Below, one piece after another: positions 34,601 through 49,600 of a DNA stretch of 64,000 bases. The first letter of the stretch is position 1. Every line of letters begins with the position of its first letter. The stretch is from contig CM119263.1 of the NCBI GenBank assembly GCA_051294375.1, positions 2,488,182 to 2,552,181 on the forward strand, in the 5' to 3' direction. This DNA is from Paraspadella gotoi. Its lineage: Eukaryota; Chaetognatha. The translations under genes and the position numbers were made by a program. The notes beneath the pieces were generated by a model. It did not search any database. It was not told where the DNA came from and worked only from the letters and a program-made list of their open reading frames with translations.

Positions 34601-37600
34601 TTTTACTTGATGAATCGCTAAATCAAATTTCCCAGCATTGAAGACCCCAATAAAAATATTTAAAAAATTAAAAAAAATTATTAAAAAAGGGTACTTTTCA
34701 AGGTACAATTAAGTGTTAATCTTTAATAAGTTTGCGATTGGCTGAAGTATTAAGAAATAGTGAGTCATAATAAAATAGAGAAAAACAAGGTTAAAATCTT
34801 GACACCACAAGACAGAGAAGAGAACAGTTTGACTATAGTCCATACTCGATTTAATCAAACATGGTGTAGATTGATAATTATGAACTTTAATCGAAAGTGC
34901 TAAAACAACCGAATTATAAATTATAGTGCCTAATATTATATTTAACTAGTATTAAAACAATGATAGCAAGAATTTTCGAATTTAATGTTCAAATGTCAAT
35001 TATCGACTTAAATCATTTATAAGTGTAATAAAACTGATATTGCCTTACTTTAAAGGTATCACTTTGAATTATTAAAACGAAATATATGCAAAAATACATG
35101 GATTTAAACTCCTAGCGGTTGAAACTTTGCAAGTGAGTAGTTAACAGGTGTGTGGAAAATTGAGCTAAAAATGAATTAAATTTAAAAAATTTTAAAAATG
35201 AATAAGAAAGCTAATAAAACCTAATTTCTTTCGATCCTAAAAATAAATTCGACTAACAAGAAAAACAAAAAAGCTTTCATTTTCAGATATTTTAAAATTA
35301 TGGGTATAAAAAAATACAACTTATTTATAGACACCTATGAATTCGCTAAAATTTGTTAATACATTTTTGATTTGGAGGAAAAATAATAACCCGAATCACC
35401 AGTTAATATTAGCCAATATAGTTACACATTTAACATACATAAAGAGAACCTTCTGCGCTTCGTCCCCCTCAAAAAAAAAATTGTAGCAAAAACAAAGCAC
35501 CTTTATTCCAGAACACCTGCAACCCAACACCAACTGAATAAAATGAGTCTTCATAACCCTAAAAAGCATGGATGAAAAATTAAATGCATGATTTTTTGTT
35601 TTTTTTTAATAAAGTGGAAGCGTTCGAATGAAAACTTGGTGATGATCTGCGAATGGCATGCAGAGTAATTTTGAGGTTTATTTAGATCAACAAAAATTTC
35701 GCGAATTTTCTTGAAGCCCAAATTCCTTATTAATTTGAAAAACCAAGCTACGAAAATAGCTACGAAGGCGCATTATCTTAAAATAATGCAGATTTTCCTT
35801 AAAATGCGCAAAAGTTAAGCGCCAAATAGAGAATTAGTATAACCATTGGATGGCTACATGATTGTCTTTTAAACTATTATGAAAGGGCACCTATTGAGAC
35901 ATCTGGTTGTACGGATTTATAGTTGAAAATTATACCCAGGTAGATAGATGTTACACATACATATATATATATTTCTTTGGGAGATGGTATAGCCAACATA
36001 AACTTTATCTTTTAATTACTTGTGAAAAAATACTTATATTGAATTAATTTATATATAAACTTTTAACAACATCGTTTTAAAGTTTTGCAACGCGAACAAA
36101 CCCTCAATACCTTGTATCAAAGTTTAAATAAGCTAGCTTATCTTCGCAGAGCTAAACTCTGCTCTGTACTAGCGTAAAAACACCAACCGCAACGGAACGA
36201 CCTTGACTCGCAAACAAGCCCAAACATGACAATTAGAAGAGTATATTAGCTGGCATAATTTTTTTTCAATGTGATCTAAACTGAAACATTTTTAAGTAAC
36301 AATATTTGTTTTGTATTTCAAGACCTTTCGGGCACGACTTCAGGTCGAGCGTTTAAAATACTAAAAGCAAAAAACTTAAAACCAAACGTAAAACTGTTTT
36401 TGAAAAAAACTCTTAGCCATGGTAAAAAATAAAATCGTTGTTTGAAAACTTCACAAATTCTTTGTAATAAAAAACTCTTAAAAAAATTGTGGCATTAATC
36501 GAGAATTAACAAAACGATTCGCTAACCTTCAATATTAATATTCTTTCATCGTTTTTTCTAATGAACTAAAAAGCAAGGAGCTCTTAAGGTAATTTATATA
36601 AAGAAATATGATGGAAAACCAAAAAAAATAATCACTTGCTTTTTAAAAAAACATTGATATGTTTCATGGAACGTACAAAATTGCAAATTAGCCTTTTTTA
36701 AAATGCATATGATTATATTCCTTCCTCAATAAATAACATGCCCAATTAAAAATATACTTTCTCTTTTATCGACCAACGCTAATTATCTACTGGACAATTT
36801 GAACGTCAGCGAAAAAGTTAAATTGCTGTTTCTACACTGTTAAGATTGTTGACATTGCCATCGAGCCTGTCATACGAAGTGGGTTTGCGGTTCCTCGTAT
36901 GGAGAGAATGAAAACTATGAACAGAAGAAAAGCTTCGCCTGTCTAAACTTGAGGCGTCATATCGAGCGTCCAGTGCGTGGCGGAAGGCGTTAACAACGCG
37001 AATCTGTAAAGCGATATAGACAAATGTAATAGACATGGCGCCAATTGAGATTTATACGAACTTCGGGCCAACATAAAAAATTATCATAAATATGCAGGGT
37101 AACAAAAATAAATTAGTACAAAGCTGAAAAAAAAAAGCAGCAAACTATAAATATTTATAGTTCAAATTAGGTGAATCATAATTTAGAGTAATTGAAGGAA
37201 AGAATGTATTATTTATTAAAAGGGTGTGTACCACTAAAGACGGAGCAAAGTAAAAAGGTTGAAAAAGGGTTTGGTTTAAGGGTAAAATTATTTTAACACA
37301 GAACGAGTTGTGTATCGATCATGCGGATTCTTGGGTAAACAGTCGGAGGTTTAAATTTTACAGTAATTATTGTATATTTACACCACGGTGCGAATGATAC
37401 ATTTTAACCCAAAAAAAACTTTATTTTAAAAATTATCTTCAAAATTTTTAATTGTAATCTGTATTTGAATTAAATTTTTTTTTAAATAAAAGATGATCAA
37501 ACGTACATTAAAAAGGTATTTCAATGAAATACTTTTAATTTTTTTCCCCATAATTCCACCTTACGTTTAATCTTTTTCAAGCAACGTTTCTACAATAAAA

Positions 37601-40600
37601 TCTAATTTATTTAGTTTTAGTTACACAGACATTAAATATGTTACGAAAAAATCCAGGACTTAAAATTCATCCACTGGACGTAAATAAGATGTTTATATTG
37701 TCCTACCAATTGTATTTAGTCTCGGCACCGTGATGTAAGTAAACTCAGAGCAATCTAATTTATCTTTATGAAATATACAAAAAGTCAGGGATGAGTCTTG
37801 AGCAATGTAATTATCCTGACTGTGACAAAAAGGTACACACTTATTTTTAGTGTTATTTTTTATTTGAATGAGCGTTTCTTTGTGAAAACCCTAACCAACA
37901 ATTCGCACTTAAAAATTTTTTCTCTGAAAAAAAATCTTAGTTTAAACAATCCTCCAAATTGTCGCCTTTCCAACAAAATGCATGCCGACGAGACGAAAGA
38001 CGTTAGTCAGTGCATCGGACAAAGTAAGAATCGACAGGAAAACGAAAAGAAATAAAAAGTTAGCTTTTAACTCAAATTGACCCTTAAATTAAACAACCAA
38101 ATAAGACGAGAACACATCTAACGAAAAGCGTGTATTCTTTTTATAAAAAGAAATCTACAATATAGTTTTTTTTTCTTACCAGTTAAGGATTTGATGTGAA
38201 TCATAAGTTTCTAGTCATTCTGATATAGTTATCATTGGCGCCAATCTATTTTGGTTATGAAGCGACCTGAATTTGTTCAAGTTCGCGCCGCTCGGCCCCC
38301 GATCACCGCCTTCTACGTCCCCATCATCTATCATGGGCATATTCTCTATTGTCTCAACGATGGAGTCCTGTTTGAGAAGCGCCTCCGGCCGATTCATGGC
38401 CGAGAAAACTCTTCGGGCTTCGTCAGGCCGGACGCCGCGGGAGCTCCGACGGGCGGCCATCAGAGCGGATTGCAACGACATGGCCGAAGGCAGCGTGCCA
38501 CCGGGGGCGTGAACATCACCGGATTGAAAAGCCTTCACCGCTCGTATCTTTTTTTTTTTAATTCAAATTTCATTTTTAATCAGAAAATAACCCGGGGCCG
38601 GTAATACAGAGTTGAGAGCGAACCCAGAGTACGAAAGTGAAAGGAAGTAGTAATTCATGGAAATGAATGAAAGGGAGACGGGGAGACGAAATGAAATGAA
38701 GATTTTTTTTATTTGAAGAGGGGGGAACTGTGTTAGGAAAATATTCGATTACGAAGACTTGATCTATGCGGTTTTAATTTTAAAGATATATGTATTTTAA
38801 AAAAAAATATTAGGCAACCTATTTCAAAAAATTCAAGCAAAATAAATATCAATTTAAAAATATTTATAAAAAATTGAAGTGTGTTTAAATTTGAAGAAAA
38901 TTGACGAGAGTAAAATGACTGAAAAAAATAGCAGTTGATCTAAAGACAATATCTAGTTATAAATCACTTATTCATGGAAAAACTTTATTTTATTATATTG
39001 TTTATACCAATTATGGGAACATAGAATGAATTGTGATAATATTTATTTAACTTACATATGGCGTGGCTCTAGTTTAGAGAGGGATCAATACAGAAAAACC
39101 ACACATGATGAAATGTCACTACGTATACAGACCACAAGAACTTGGAGTATATCTATCATAATTACTGATAACTAAGGAGAGCCGTACTTAAATGTTATAA
39201 ATTAGTAAATCTTTGCACAAGTTTTTGGTTGTTTTACAAGAGCTAAACTCAAGTTCTGCGTTGGTCGTTTTTTTTCTTCTATAATTGGGTGTTGATGTCG
39301 TTTTTTAAATATTTGTATATTCTTCATTCACTCCTGAGATCATATCTTCGCCATGCCGGGTTCAATGAATGATAAATTATCAATATACTACCAATATACA
39401 ATATGCAGGAACAGTTTCAGAACGCGAGAGAGATATAAATATTAGAAATTCAATTTAACACTGTTAAACCATTTAAAATACAATTTATATGTTCAGTATT
39501 ATTAGACAAAAAGTAGTAACTCCTGTTAGTTACATCCCGCCGTCAATCAAACTATCAAACGGACGCGATTTAAAAAAGGTATCCTCTCAAAGTGTCAATA
39601 TAAAATAAAAATAATATTTTCTCGGGTTAGTAACCGACCGATTAACGAAGTCATTAAAATATCAAATTCTCCAGATTAAGTTTCTCAGAGAGAGAAACTG
39701 TTAAAAAAAAGCGTATATCATACGCGACGAGACGAGGTTTTTTTTCTCAAAAATAAAGAAAAAGAAAAGAGAATATGTCGAGGGTATAACTATCGGTGGG
39801 GAGAGGGATTTTATGATCGTCATCATCAGGCTTCGATCTCGATGGGAACCGCAGAGGAAGGGACGTTCATACTTTGAGTGTACGAAGCCGAGAGCGAGAC
39901 GGATTTGGCTTTGGAGGAGGCCAAGGGTTGAGGAGGATTGTAGCTGGTGGGAGAGGCCGTTCTGGACAAGTTCGAGGAAGAGGCGCGGGACTGCGGAGCG
40001 CCATGGCCCGAAGATTGCGCGTCGGCACTCTCCTTCGCCGCCTGCGACTTCCGGTGCTCCACTTGGCGCGCGATGGCGGCGAGGCTTTGAAAGCTGTGCG
40101 TGGAGCGTTTCTCCTCAAACTCGTTCATCGGCATTTTAAACGTGTTCACGACATGCAACTGCACGACGGCGCGACACCCCGACCCCAACAAAACCAGGAC
40201 GAGAGAATTAACGTTGAAAATTTTTGAATCGGAAAATAGAACAAAACGAAAGACGGGGGAAATGGGGGGGGGGTGTGGAGGATGTTGCCCGGGGAGATAT
40301 TGTATCGAGAAAGGGTTCCACGTCCGATTCGGATTAAAACAATTTTTAACAATTTTAGTGTTTGAAAAGTTTATTAGAAGGGCAGGCAGAAAAGGCATAG
40401 AAAGAAGGATACAAGAGGGAGAAAAGGTAGTAAAGGGTTTCACGTCCACAATTATAACGGAGGCAAAAAACAAAAAGGAAAATCGAGACAACGGGAAAGT
40501 AAATTATATCTTTATATATGGCCACTTCGATATCGTTTTAATTTTGTCCCGAAAAAGTAAAAAAAAAAAATTATTTAATTTTTCACGAAAAAGTACGATA

Positions 40601-43600
40601 ACTAGTGCATATACAAAAGCAAACAATATTATTGTCATTATTACTAGTATTTCGCTAAATAAACAAAATAATTATAGCTTAACCTATAAATGATGGAACA
40701 GCTGTTTGGCGAAGAGTATCAGACATGCTTATTTGAATTCATGCTTGATTTACCAATCAAATAACTCGAAGTATAAGATTGGGAAAAAAACTTTTGTCAA
40801 ATACTAAAGGTTCTTCTTTAAAAACCTATTAATAGGAAAAGTACAAACAAATCACTGCGCAGTTGATGAATTTGCTTCATGCATCAACCCAAAATAAACT
40901 TTTAGGTAATTCATAAGTCAACACTCGCAAATTAGTATTTTTATATACCTAGGCGAAAACATCAAAAACTAAAAATAAAAGTAATTATACATTAAATTGA
41001 CAGCATCTTAAGCACGAAACAGTAAGAATCACATGCATTCATTACTATGTTATACATATGCTTTATTACATATTATTACACAAATCTTACAGTTTCGTTT
41101 TTCAGTTGCCAAAAACACAAATTTGACCGAATTGAAACCATCCCAAAATAGTGACATTAACATAATAATAATTGAAAAAAGGGCGCGGAACGATTCAATG
41201 ATCCCGGTCGCTTAAATCCTGCATGGTGTTAGATGTGGACATTGCTGATTGGATAGAAGGAAATTGGTTCATTCTATTTTGGTAATTGCAGAGTCGAGTC
41301 TATATAGAGGAGCAGCAAAATCAAAAAAGGAAGTCAAAAATCAAGCGGGAAAAAAGAGAACGATAAATATACATAGGTAAATCTTTTAACTCTGTCACAA
41401 AATAAATTAACCTTTAAACTAACAATATATATACTTATAATTTCAGAATGTAAATACAATAGATTTATCAATAGCCATATAACAAATGTACATTGAGGTA
41501 AAATATATATTAATTAAGAATAAATAAAAATTATCTAAATTTTAAATAAAACTTACCTAATCGATAAAATTTTTTTCCACTTACCACGAAAGAAATGACA
41601 CCGAAAAACACATTTTATTAAAAAAAAAATTCCTTTTAGCAAAAGTTTTCTCATTTCGGAAATTCCCGATTTAATAATTTCCCGCACTTTCTTTTTGAGC
41701 TGATATTCCATTTCAATACCACTTCTTTGTTTAGCAATTAAAAAATCAAAGTATAGAGATCTTGCAAGCTGAATTTTAAAAAAAAGAAGTTTTATCAAAG
41801 TCTTTGACAAAGATTTTCATAAAAAATCGTCAATCCAGGATCTTCAATCCAAGATATTCAATCTAATTTGTCATTCTGAAATAGTCAATTCAAATGTGTC
41901 AATCCAAATATGTCATTAAAAAATGGCAATATAAGATCGTCAATATAAAATTGTTATTACTATAATATTAATGACTAATTAACTATACATTGATTTTTTG
42001 ATTATGTTAATGCATTACGAGTACTTAGCTGTCCAAACCAATGGGACGATCTGAGTTTCACCAAGCTATACGGGAGGCGAATTCTAACGTAACGTAACGT
42101 AACGTAACCTTTCTACTAAGTATTAACTAAAATGAACCATTATGACCAGAATTAAGACCATTTAAAACATCAGTGGGACAGACCCATAGACGGAGGCAGA
42201 CAGATTGACAGAGACCGTCAAATAAAAAAAGTGAGAGACAAAAACAAAAATTTTCAATCAACAAGAAATCTTGATTTATATTTTTAGATAGAGATTGCTC
42301 AATTGTTGTGGTCATGTAAATTTAATGAAGAGCCAATCGAAAGGTCATTTAAGAAACTAAAGACGATAATATTAAACAGTTTCCGGAAATTAAAATATTT
42401 CAGCTTTAATTATAATAGTCAGTCCAAGCTCCAAGGTGGAAGCCCCATGAAAAAAGAGTAAGATTAATTTTTAATGTAATAAAAATAGCCAAAACAACTA
42501 AAAAAAAATATTCATAATGAATTAACGAAATACTACAATAAAGTAGATTTAAGCATCTGTGAAGACAAAAAATGGAAATGAATCACTGGTATTGTCAAGC
42601 AAGGGAAACATGATAAAGAAAAGTTGAAAAATAAAGATATCATCACTGCAAAAGACGCACTGAAATGAGTTGAATAGACAGAATTGGCATAACAAGGAAA
42701 GGAAGTGAAAAATATAGATGGATATTGGATAATGCATAAATTACGGTAAGCCCACCCAAAATATTTCTGGGACTATTTATGTTCATGGCGGCGTATCTTT
42801 ACCCAATGGAATCTTAATTTCAAGAAGGGGATGTCACGCCAATCAAAATATTTGGTAAGCTTAAACCTTAATTCACGAGCTTCAAAGTTAACGCACATCT
42901 AGGAACTTGGTATACAGCAGTACTGCTGCTGCGACAGGTGGCTTTCCTTTCATGCACTGAACATATCACCATAATTGAGTTGACTCCAAGAAAAACGTGT
43001 CAATCGGGCCAATAACACAGTCCGCAAGTCCAGAGTATACTACGTTATAATTAGATTCAAACAACGATAGGTCTTTTAATCTTTTATAAAGATTATAATA
43101 CAAGATATCAGTCTTTTTTTTCTCTCCAAGAACGAAGATAGTTTGAGATGTGATTTTATAATGACAATATGAAGAAAAATTTAAGACAAATTACAATACC
43201 TACGTTATAATATCTTTGCAGAATATAAAATATAACAATAATATTATAAAATATAATCAACATTTCATATAAAATAAAAAGTATATTGATGATATTTCTG
43301 TTGCCCGCTGCTTTGTAAAAAAATTTTTTAAATTTGTAAAAAAATTATAAAATGAAATATTTTAATAATTTTAAGTATCATAAACATCAGATATCTTTTA
43401 GTTTAAGGATATTTACGGGAGAATTTGAATCTGTTTTTTAAAAAGTAATTACTCAAAACAATTTAAAACCTATTCAGTGCATAAACTGATGGGCTGAACT
43501 GACGATTAGTACAACTTTTGCAAGTTGCTTTTTGTCCTTGATGTCGATGTAAGGAAATATATGTTTAAATATGAATTGGGTAAAAAAAGAGTTGGTCACA

Positions 43601-46600
43601 AATTTCGCCTTGAGATGCAAGATGAATCATTCGGGATTTGAAGGGTACGATTTGGCACGACCCAAATTACAAATACGATTGATTCCTGTTTATTGATAAG
43701 AGAAATAAAATTGAAAATATTTTTAAAAATAAATGCATAATTTTTATTTACGTACCCTGTATTATATTTGTTAAGATATTTTCATTCGCATAAATCTTCT
43801 TGATAAACTGATAAACTTGTTTCCAAACAGACTGACAGAGCAACCAAAAACCAGTGAACCGATAAAAACTAATTAGGATAATGTAAACGAGAGATAATTC
43901 TGTATTATTTTGGTGCTGACCGGGAGTTTCCTTCTTGCATGATCACCCATCAACAAAACGTGTTTCAACTTTAAACTGCCTTAAATGGACATGACACCTC
44001 TCTTTTAACTTGTTTCAACGTCTGATGTAAGTTATGCTCACGGAAGAATTTTAAAACTAACGGAAGCAAAGGAATTTATAAATATATATATATATATTTT
44101 TTTTTTAGAAAAATCCTAGTTGTAATAAAATTAAATTAAAGAATTATTAAAAATGATTTTTGAAACTATTTTTTTTTTAATTAAAAAACACCATAATTAA
44201 CATCTCGTAGAAATAATTTCAAAATTATGGATTCTGAGGAAAAAAATTGACAGATGTGGTAAAGAAATGGTCTAAAAAGTTTACCTTGCTATTCAAAAAC
44301 AAAAAATTATTGAAATAAAATGACTCAAATTGAACTTTTTTATATGAAAAAATATTTTTTTTAAATTATTTTTACAAATTAGTACAGACATTTACGAAGT
44401 AGTTCAGACATTTCTTGCACCATAGAATTATTATAAGATTTCTCTGCATAATTTAATCTGAAAATAATGAACAAGCCAAAATACCAGCTAATATGTAAAT
44501 GGCAAAAATTCCACATCTAAAAATAATTTGATCTTAATAATAAAAAACCCGTTACAAAATCCTAAAATAATGAAACTGAATGAACCATTGCTAACCTTGG
44601 TTTTTTTTTAAACACTTGTCAATTCATACAAACATTTAATGAAATATATATATTCACGATTTTTTTCACAAAAAAAATCGAGAAACAAATAACATCAACA
44701 AGTTGTGACAAAATCGATGGCTAATAAGTTTCATTTCATAAAGAAACCCTTTCAGGAAAATAAATGTAATAAATAATAACTCTTGCTAAGCTAATCCTAG
44801 CAAGAACGAAGCAACTTGGAACAATCACAGGAAGCATTAGTTGAGAAATCATGAAACCAAGTATAACTTCAGGATGCCTATTGATGTAAATTAATACAAC
44901 CAAATAAGAGACTTCAACATTACGAGACTCATAAGGGTTTTGGCAATCCATCCATCACAATTTAGTAAAAAACAAAGGAAACATTAGATACACAAATTAA
45001 TGACAAAACAAAACATTGAAAACAAGACTATAAATACCTACAATGCCCTTCATTTCCCAAAATAAGACAATTAAAAAAGATTTCTTAAAATGTACTGAAA
45101 ATAAAGGACATTTATTCGCAGATTTGAGCATCTTGAAACGCAATACAAACAATACAAACATTAAGATAACAGTTAAACATAGTTTAAATTTTTATACCCC
45201 TTCTTTAAATAAACTACTAAAGTAAATGCTATAAACCTGAGCATAGAAGAGCCACATTTTTACTTTAAGGCAATTTAATTTCAAAAAAATCCCTGTTCAA
45301 TGATGTGATAAAAAGTGATTTGACAGACATTGATACGAAAATATATAAAGAACACTTGCTTTTAAAAGTTCAATTTTTTTTAAAGAATTATATATCACCG
45401 CAATTTTTTTAAAACCAAGTTGTAAAACAATTTTTATGAAAAATACTGGAGTATTAACATTCGATTTGAAAAAGAAAAGTTTCCAAAATTTATTAACATA
45501 TATAAAACCTATTCACCTATTCAGTCATTAGATAATCTTAATAATACGTAATAATATTTTTAATGATTACAATTCAAAACCGATTTTAATTTAATTTTTT
45601 CCAGAGCTAAAATTTTTTTATCATTCTTTAGACTTGTAAACCCTATTATTAAAGTAAAATTGTGACGCTGTTTTCAGGCAGGTCTGTAAAATTGTTATCA
45701 TAAAAACATTGGTACTAGTCGATCTTAAAAAAAAAAAAACATCTATAGTACCATATTCCCAATTTGTCTCAAAGATACTCAAATCCAAGTTAAAATAATA
45801 TTGAACTTCATCATAAAAAACTTCAAAACGAAAAAAGTTTTAATCAAAAACATGTCAACATATATAAACAGTCTGAAACGCACAAAAAAGCTCGGTTTAC
45901 ACATTAATAAAAATCGATCGGTTATTTACCCATGATTTTACTAGGGATTTGTAATTAAATGACAAATTCTGACCGAAAACTAACTTTTGTTGTCAGCTTC
46001 ATGAAAACTTTAGTTTTAATTTACTAATAAGATCCCTTAATTTTTTAATTCACTTCTGTTTCTAATGATCAACAAATTTAATTTACAGTTTAATGAAAAG
46101 AATTCCCAGTGCATAATTAAATTAGGGATGTCCTATATCGCATTTTAAGAATTGAAACACCTTTAAATAATACTGCCACAGAGCTCAAGTATGAATGAAG
46201 TAAACTTTTTTAATAATTTCTTTAATTGTAATGGCCATACATGCTCTTGATTCAAAGTTCGAGTTTTGAAGTTCAGAAGTTCAGAAATAAAATCATTAAA
46301 AATAGCATGTATATGGGTATCCAATATTTGAAAATCTAAGACAAATAACATCAATGGGTTAGGGGTTAGAAAAGGGCATAAGAAATTGTTTTATAAAGAA
46401 TTTTAAAAACTCAATGAATATATTAAAAAAAAAATAGGAACATAAGGTATAAATTATGAAAAATAAAATTAGTTAAAAATAGTAATAAAAATTATCTTAT
46501 CTATATAAATAGTTTTAAATACATTAAAGTATATATTAGAAATAATTAAAAATGAACCTCTATGTATAAGCTTTTTTGATTAAATTTTGTGTACAATAGA

Positions 46601-49600
46601 AGTTTTTAAACAATTTCATTATAGGGTATAAAAAATCGACTGAACAACCAAGTAAGGTAAACTGGATGCAAAAAAATTTCCAGAAATGCTCTAGCAGTTT
46701 TTTTTGGAAAATTCAAATGAGAAAGTAAGAAAGAGAATATGTATCAATACCCTTGAATATACTAATTTCAGACTTTTAAATGTTTTACATCTTCAGCACC
46801 AGCAAAGTTTTTATTGTCATACATAATATTTTGAGATTAAAAAATTAAGGTATTACTTTAAAACAATCTAATGATAATATATTCTTATATCTTATACTTA
46901 TACTGTATAAATACATCTGAGAAAAAACTCCTATGAAATGTACTGAAAAATTGAAATGACAACAAAGATCAGCAACAACTTACTTGCAATTACAAAAATA
47001 TTTTTGGTGTTTGTTACTATATTGAAATTAATATTAGCTAAAACACTCCAAAATTGTCAAGATGTTATCTCAACATCGTTAATAGTTAACTGCACAAAAG
47101 AAATAAAAGAATATTACATTCTCCCGAATGTTTTAAGAGGTGTATCTCATAATTATGATATAATAAATGTTTCTAAGTATGTTTCGAATTTGATTTCAAA
47201 ACAATGAAAAAATTTTAAATGATGATACCGACCAACGTCTTACTTAAGTAAAGATGACAGGGAATGGGGGTTATGGTTATGGGTACAGCAATCAAAAAAA
47301 AAAAATTAAATCAATGTCCAAAAAGAGGAAGATGCATGCAAATTATGTATAAAACAAAATTTTAAAGATTAGTTTTATTATATTAAATTTTTAAGTTTTA
47401 AATAAGTGCTTTTTCCCGTAGTCCAAAAATCTTTATAAATCAATGGAATGGACCTTGTAATGCGTTTGATCATTCACTTTTTTGATCATCTGACAATCAC
47501 AGGCAACTCCAGCCTAACGCTGACAAAGGGCCGACAGAGATAGAGGTCAACGGCCGATTAATTATTTTATTTTCAAGTTCTTGAGATATGTTGTAAAGAG
47601 TGAGATATCCCTAGACAATCTTGGCCTTTGACCCCTTGTTCCGTCGCTTTTGGTCAATGGTCAGAGGTAGACTGTCGTTTGTCCATTGGTCAATTCCGTT
47701 GATGAAATTTATTAAATAAAAGAAATTGCTTCAAATGTTAACAATGTAACATACTATTTCATTTTAATTAACTAATAAAATACAGAGATGAAAAAAACGC
47801 GCATAGTTCCTCAACCCTGATAATATGAAACTAACTACTCGAATCTACAGCAATTAGGCTGCTGCTGAGTTAGTCACAACTTCTTGCAAGGTTAGGCATA
47901 CTGAGTGTCTACAACACGCATGCATAAATACTAAATAGAGGGACTGAAAAAATAAAATCTTGAAAGTCAGAAAATATTCTCAAAATTAATAATTCTAACT
48001 TTCAAAATAGTCATATAACCATGGTTAGCACTGGATAAAATGTGAATAAACACTTTTGAGAAGATATTCACGTCAGAGTTGAACTATTTTACATTTTCGT
48101 TTTATTGTTTAATTTAAGCCAAGAGAGACAAGCCACTTGATAATCCATTCTGTGTTGCTAATAAAATGAAAAATATGTTTTCTTAAAACAAAATACATTA
48201 AAATAAATATTTCAAATAATATTTTTCATCAATTTTTACAAAAATCTATTTTAAGTAAGCTTAAAAAGGTGTTTATAAATATAATCAAATCTGACGTGAA
48301 TATTACTTCTAAGAAATTGCTGCCGCGAAAATACTAAAAAGGGCTATTGTGAAATTGTGAACAAAACAGTGGTAATGAAGGCAAATATGGAATAAGGCGC
48401 ATAATTGCTACAGTATCGCACAAAACTCTGCGACAATGAGCAATGAGAGAATTAAAAAAAAATAAATTGAATGAGGTCAAACTCACCTGCGTCTGGAGTC
48501 GAGTGAGGCCTCTGATCCAGAGGATCTGTCCGCGCTTGAGCTCCGGCGGAGTTGAAATGTCTTGTGGCATTTTCTCACTTCCTGTTTGAATCGGCTCCGG
48601 TTCTGGCTCAGGCTCCTCCACGAAAAATCTGGCCGGGATGACCTCATCCGGGACGCAATTCACCACCTGCAAAAAATATTACGATACTACAGATATAATA
48701 TAAAAATTTCTTTTCGTCACTGACCACAACAAAAGAAACGACAACGTTGATGACGACGACGACGACAATAACGCCGATAATAATTAATTGACGTATTAAT
48801 TAATTTATTGAATAATTAATTAATTAATGAAAAAATCGATTGATTGAATAATTGATTGATCCATCGCCTAATTAATTAATTATTGATTAATTGATTAATT
48901 AATACATCTTGCATTCACATTTAATATAAAAAGAAAATAAGGCTTAATAAATTAGTGAAACAGGTTTTTTGTTTTTTCCATTTAAACTCATTTCTACTCG
49001 GATGATTTCATCTAAACTTTTCCAATTTCAAGTCAATAGCCCCATACAATGAGGAATTGGCGTTTATACAGACTGACGGACGGACAGATGGAAATCAATT
49101 TTTTTGCATAATTGATTCGATAATAAAATCGTTGCAACAAAAACAACGATAATTAAGTGGTAATCAGCTAATCCGATGATATATAACGATAATTATTTCT
49201 GACTTTCAATTTATGATCTTACCAGACTTTTACAAATCATAACATAACAAACTATAACAGACTTCTTAATAAATCTATGAAAAAATCTCTAAATCAATTG
49301 ATCTCTCAATGATCCAGTAGCTGCGCCAATGACCAACTTGCATAATTTAGTCAACTTGCATAATTTATTCAACAGGCATAACTTGGTCAGCGGGCATAAT
49401 TTGGTGAACTTTCATAATTTGGTCAACTGGAATAATTTTTTCATATATTTTTCATAATTTTGCTAATAAACCATAAAGATTTCTCAATAAACTATAAAAA
49501 AATATATTATGGAGAATTAAAATCCACCAACCGTTCATCAGCGGCCATTGGTGCCGGAGGCAAGTCATTCGCCTCCCAACCCAAAGGTCCGGGGTTCTAG

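Larger units (their letters stand above)
40160..48480. other. Long PMCA intron before the alternative last exons
   Basis: About 8.3 kb, mostly AT-rich, without a recognised gene. Two small candidates inside are listed separately (41195-41299 and 46956-47207). A GC-richer patch at 47480-47700 has no defended function. Confidence 0.6.

Noticed and set aside
37798-38055. 85-codon + frame with a GTAAGA donor-like end
   Set aside because: AT-rich, inside the PMCA 3' region on the opposite strand, no other support.
42900-43030. Coding-like minus frame ([17 protein letters not shown])
   Set aside because: No in-frame acceptor and no relation to neighbouring exons.
44736-44951. 71-codon minus frame with a hydrophobic stretch in the PMCA intron
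   Set aside because: AT-rich, no VVKxF start, no good splice borders; not a PMCA tail.
47500-47700. GC-richer patch with a minus frame ([15 protein letters not shown])
   Set aside because: Short, no acceptor, repeated TTGACCAA words suggest a local repeat.
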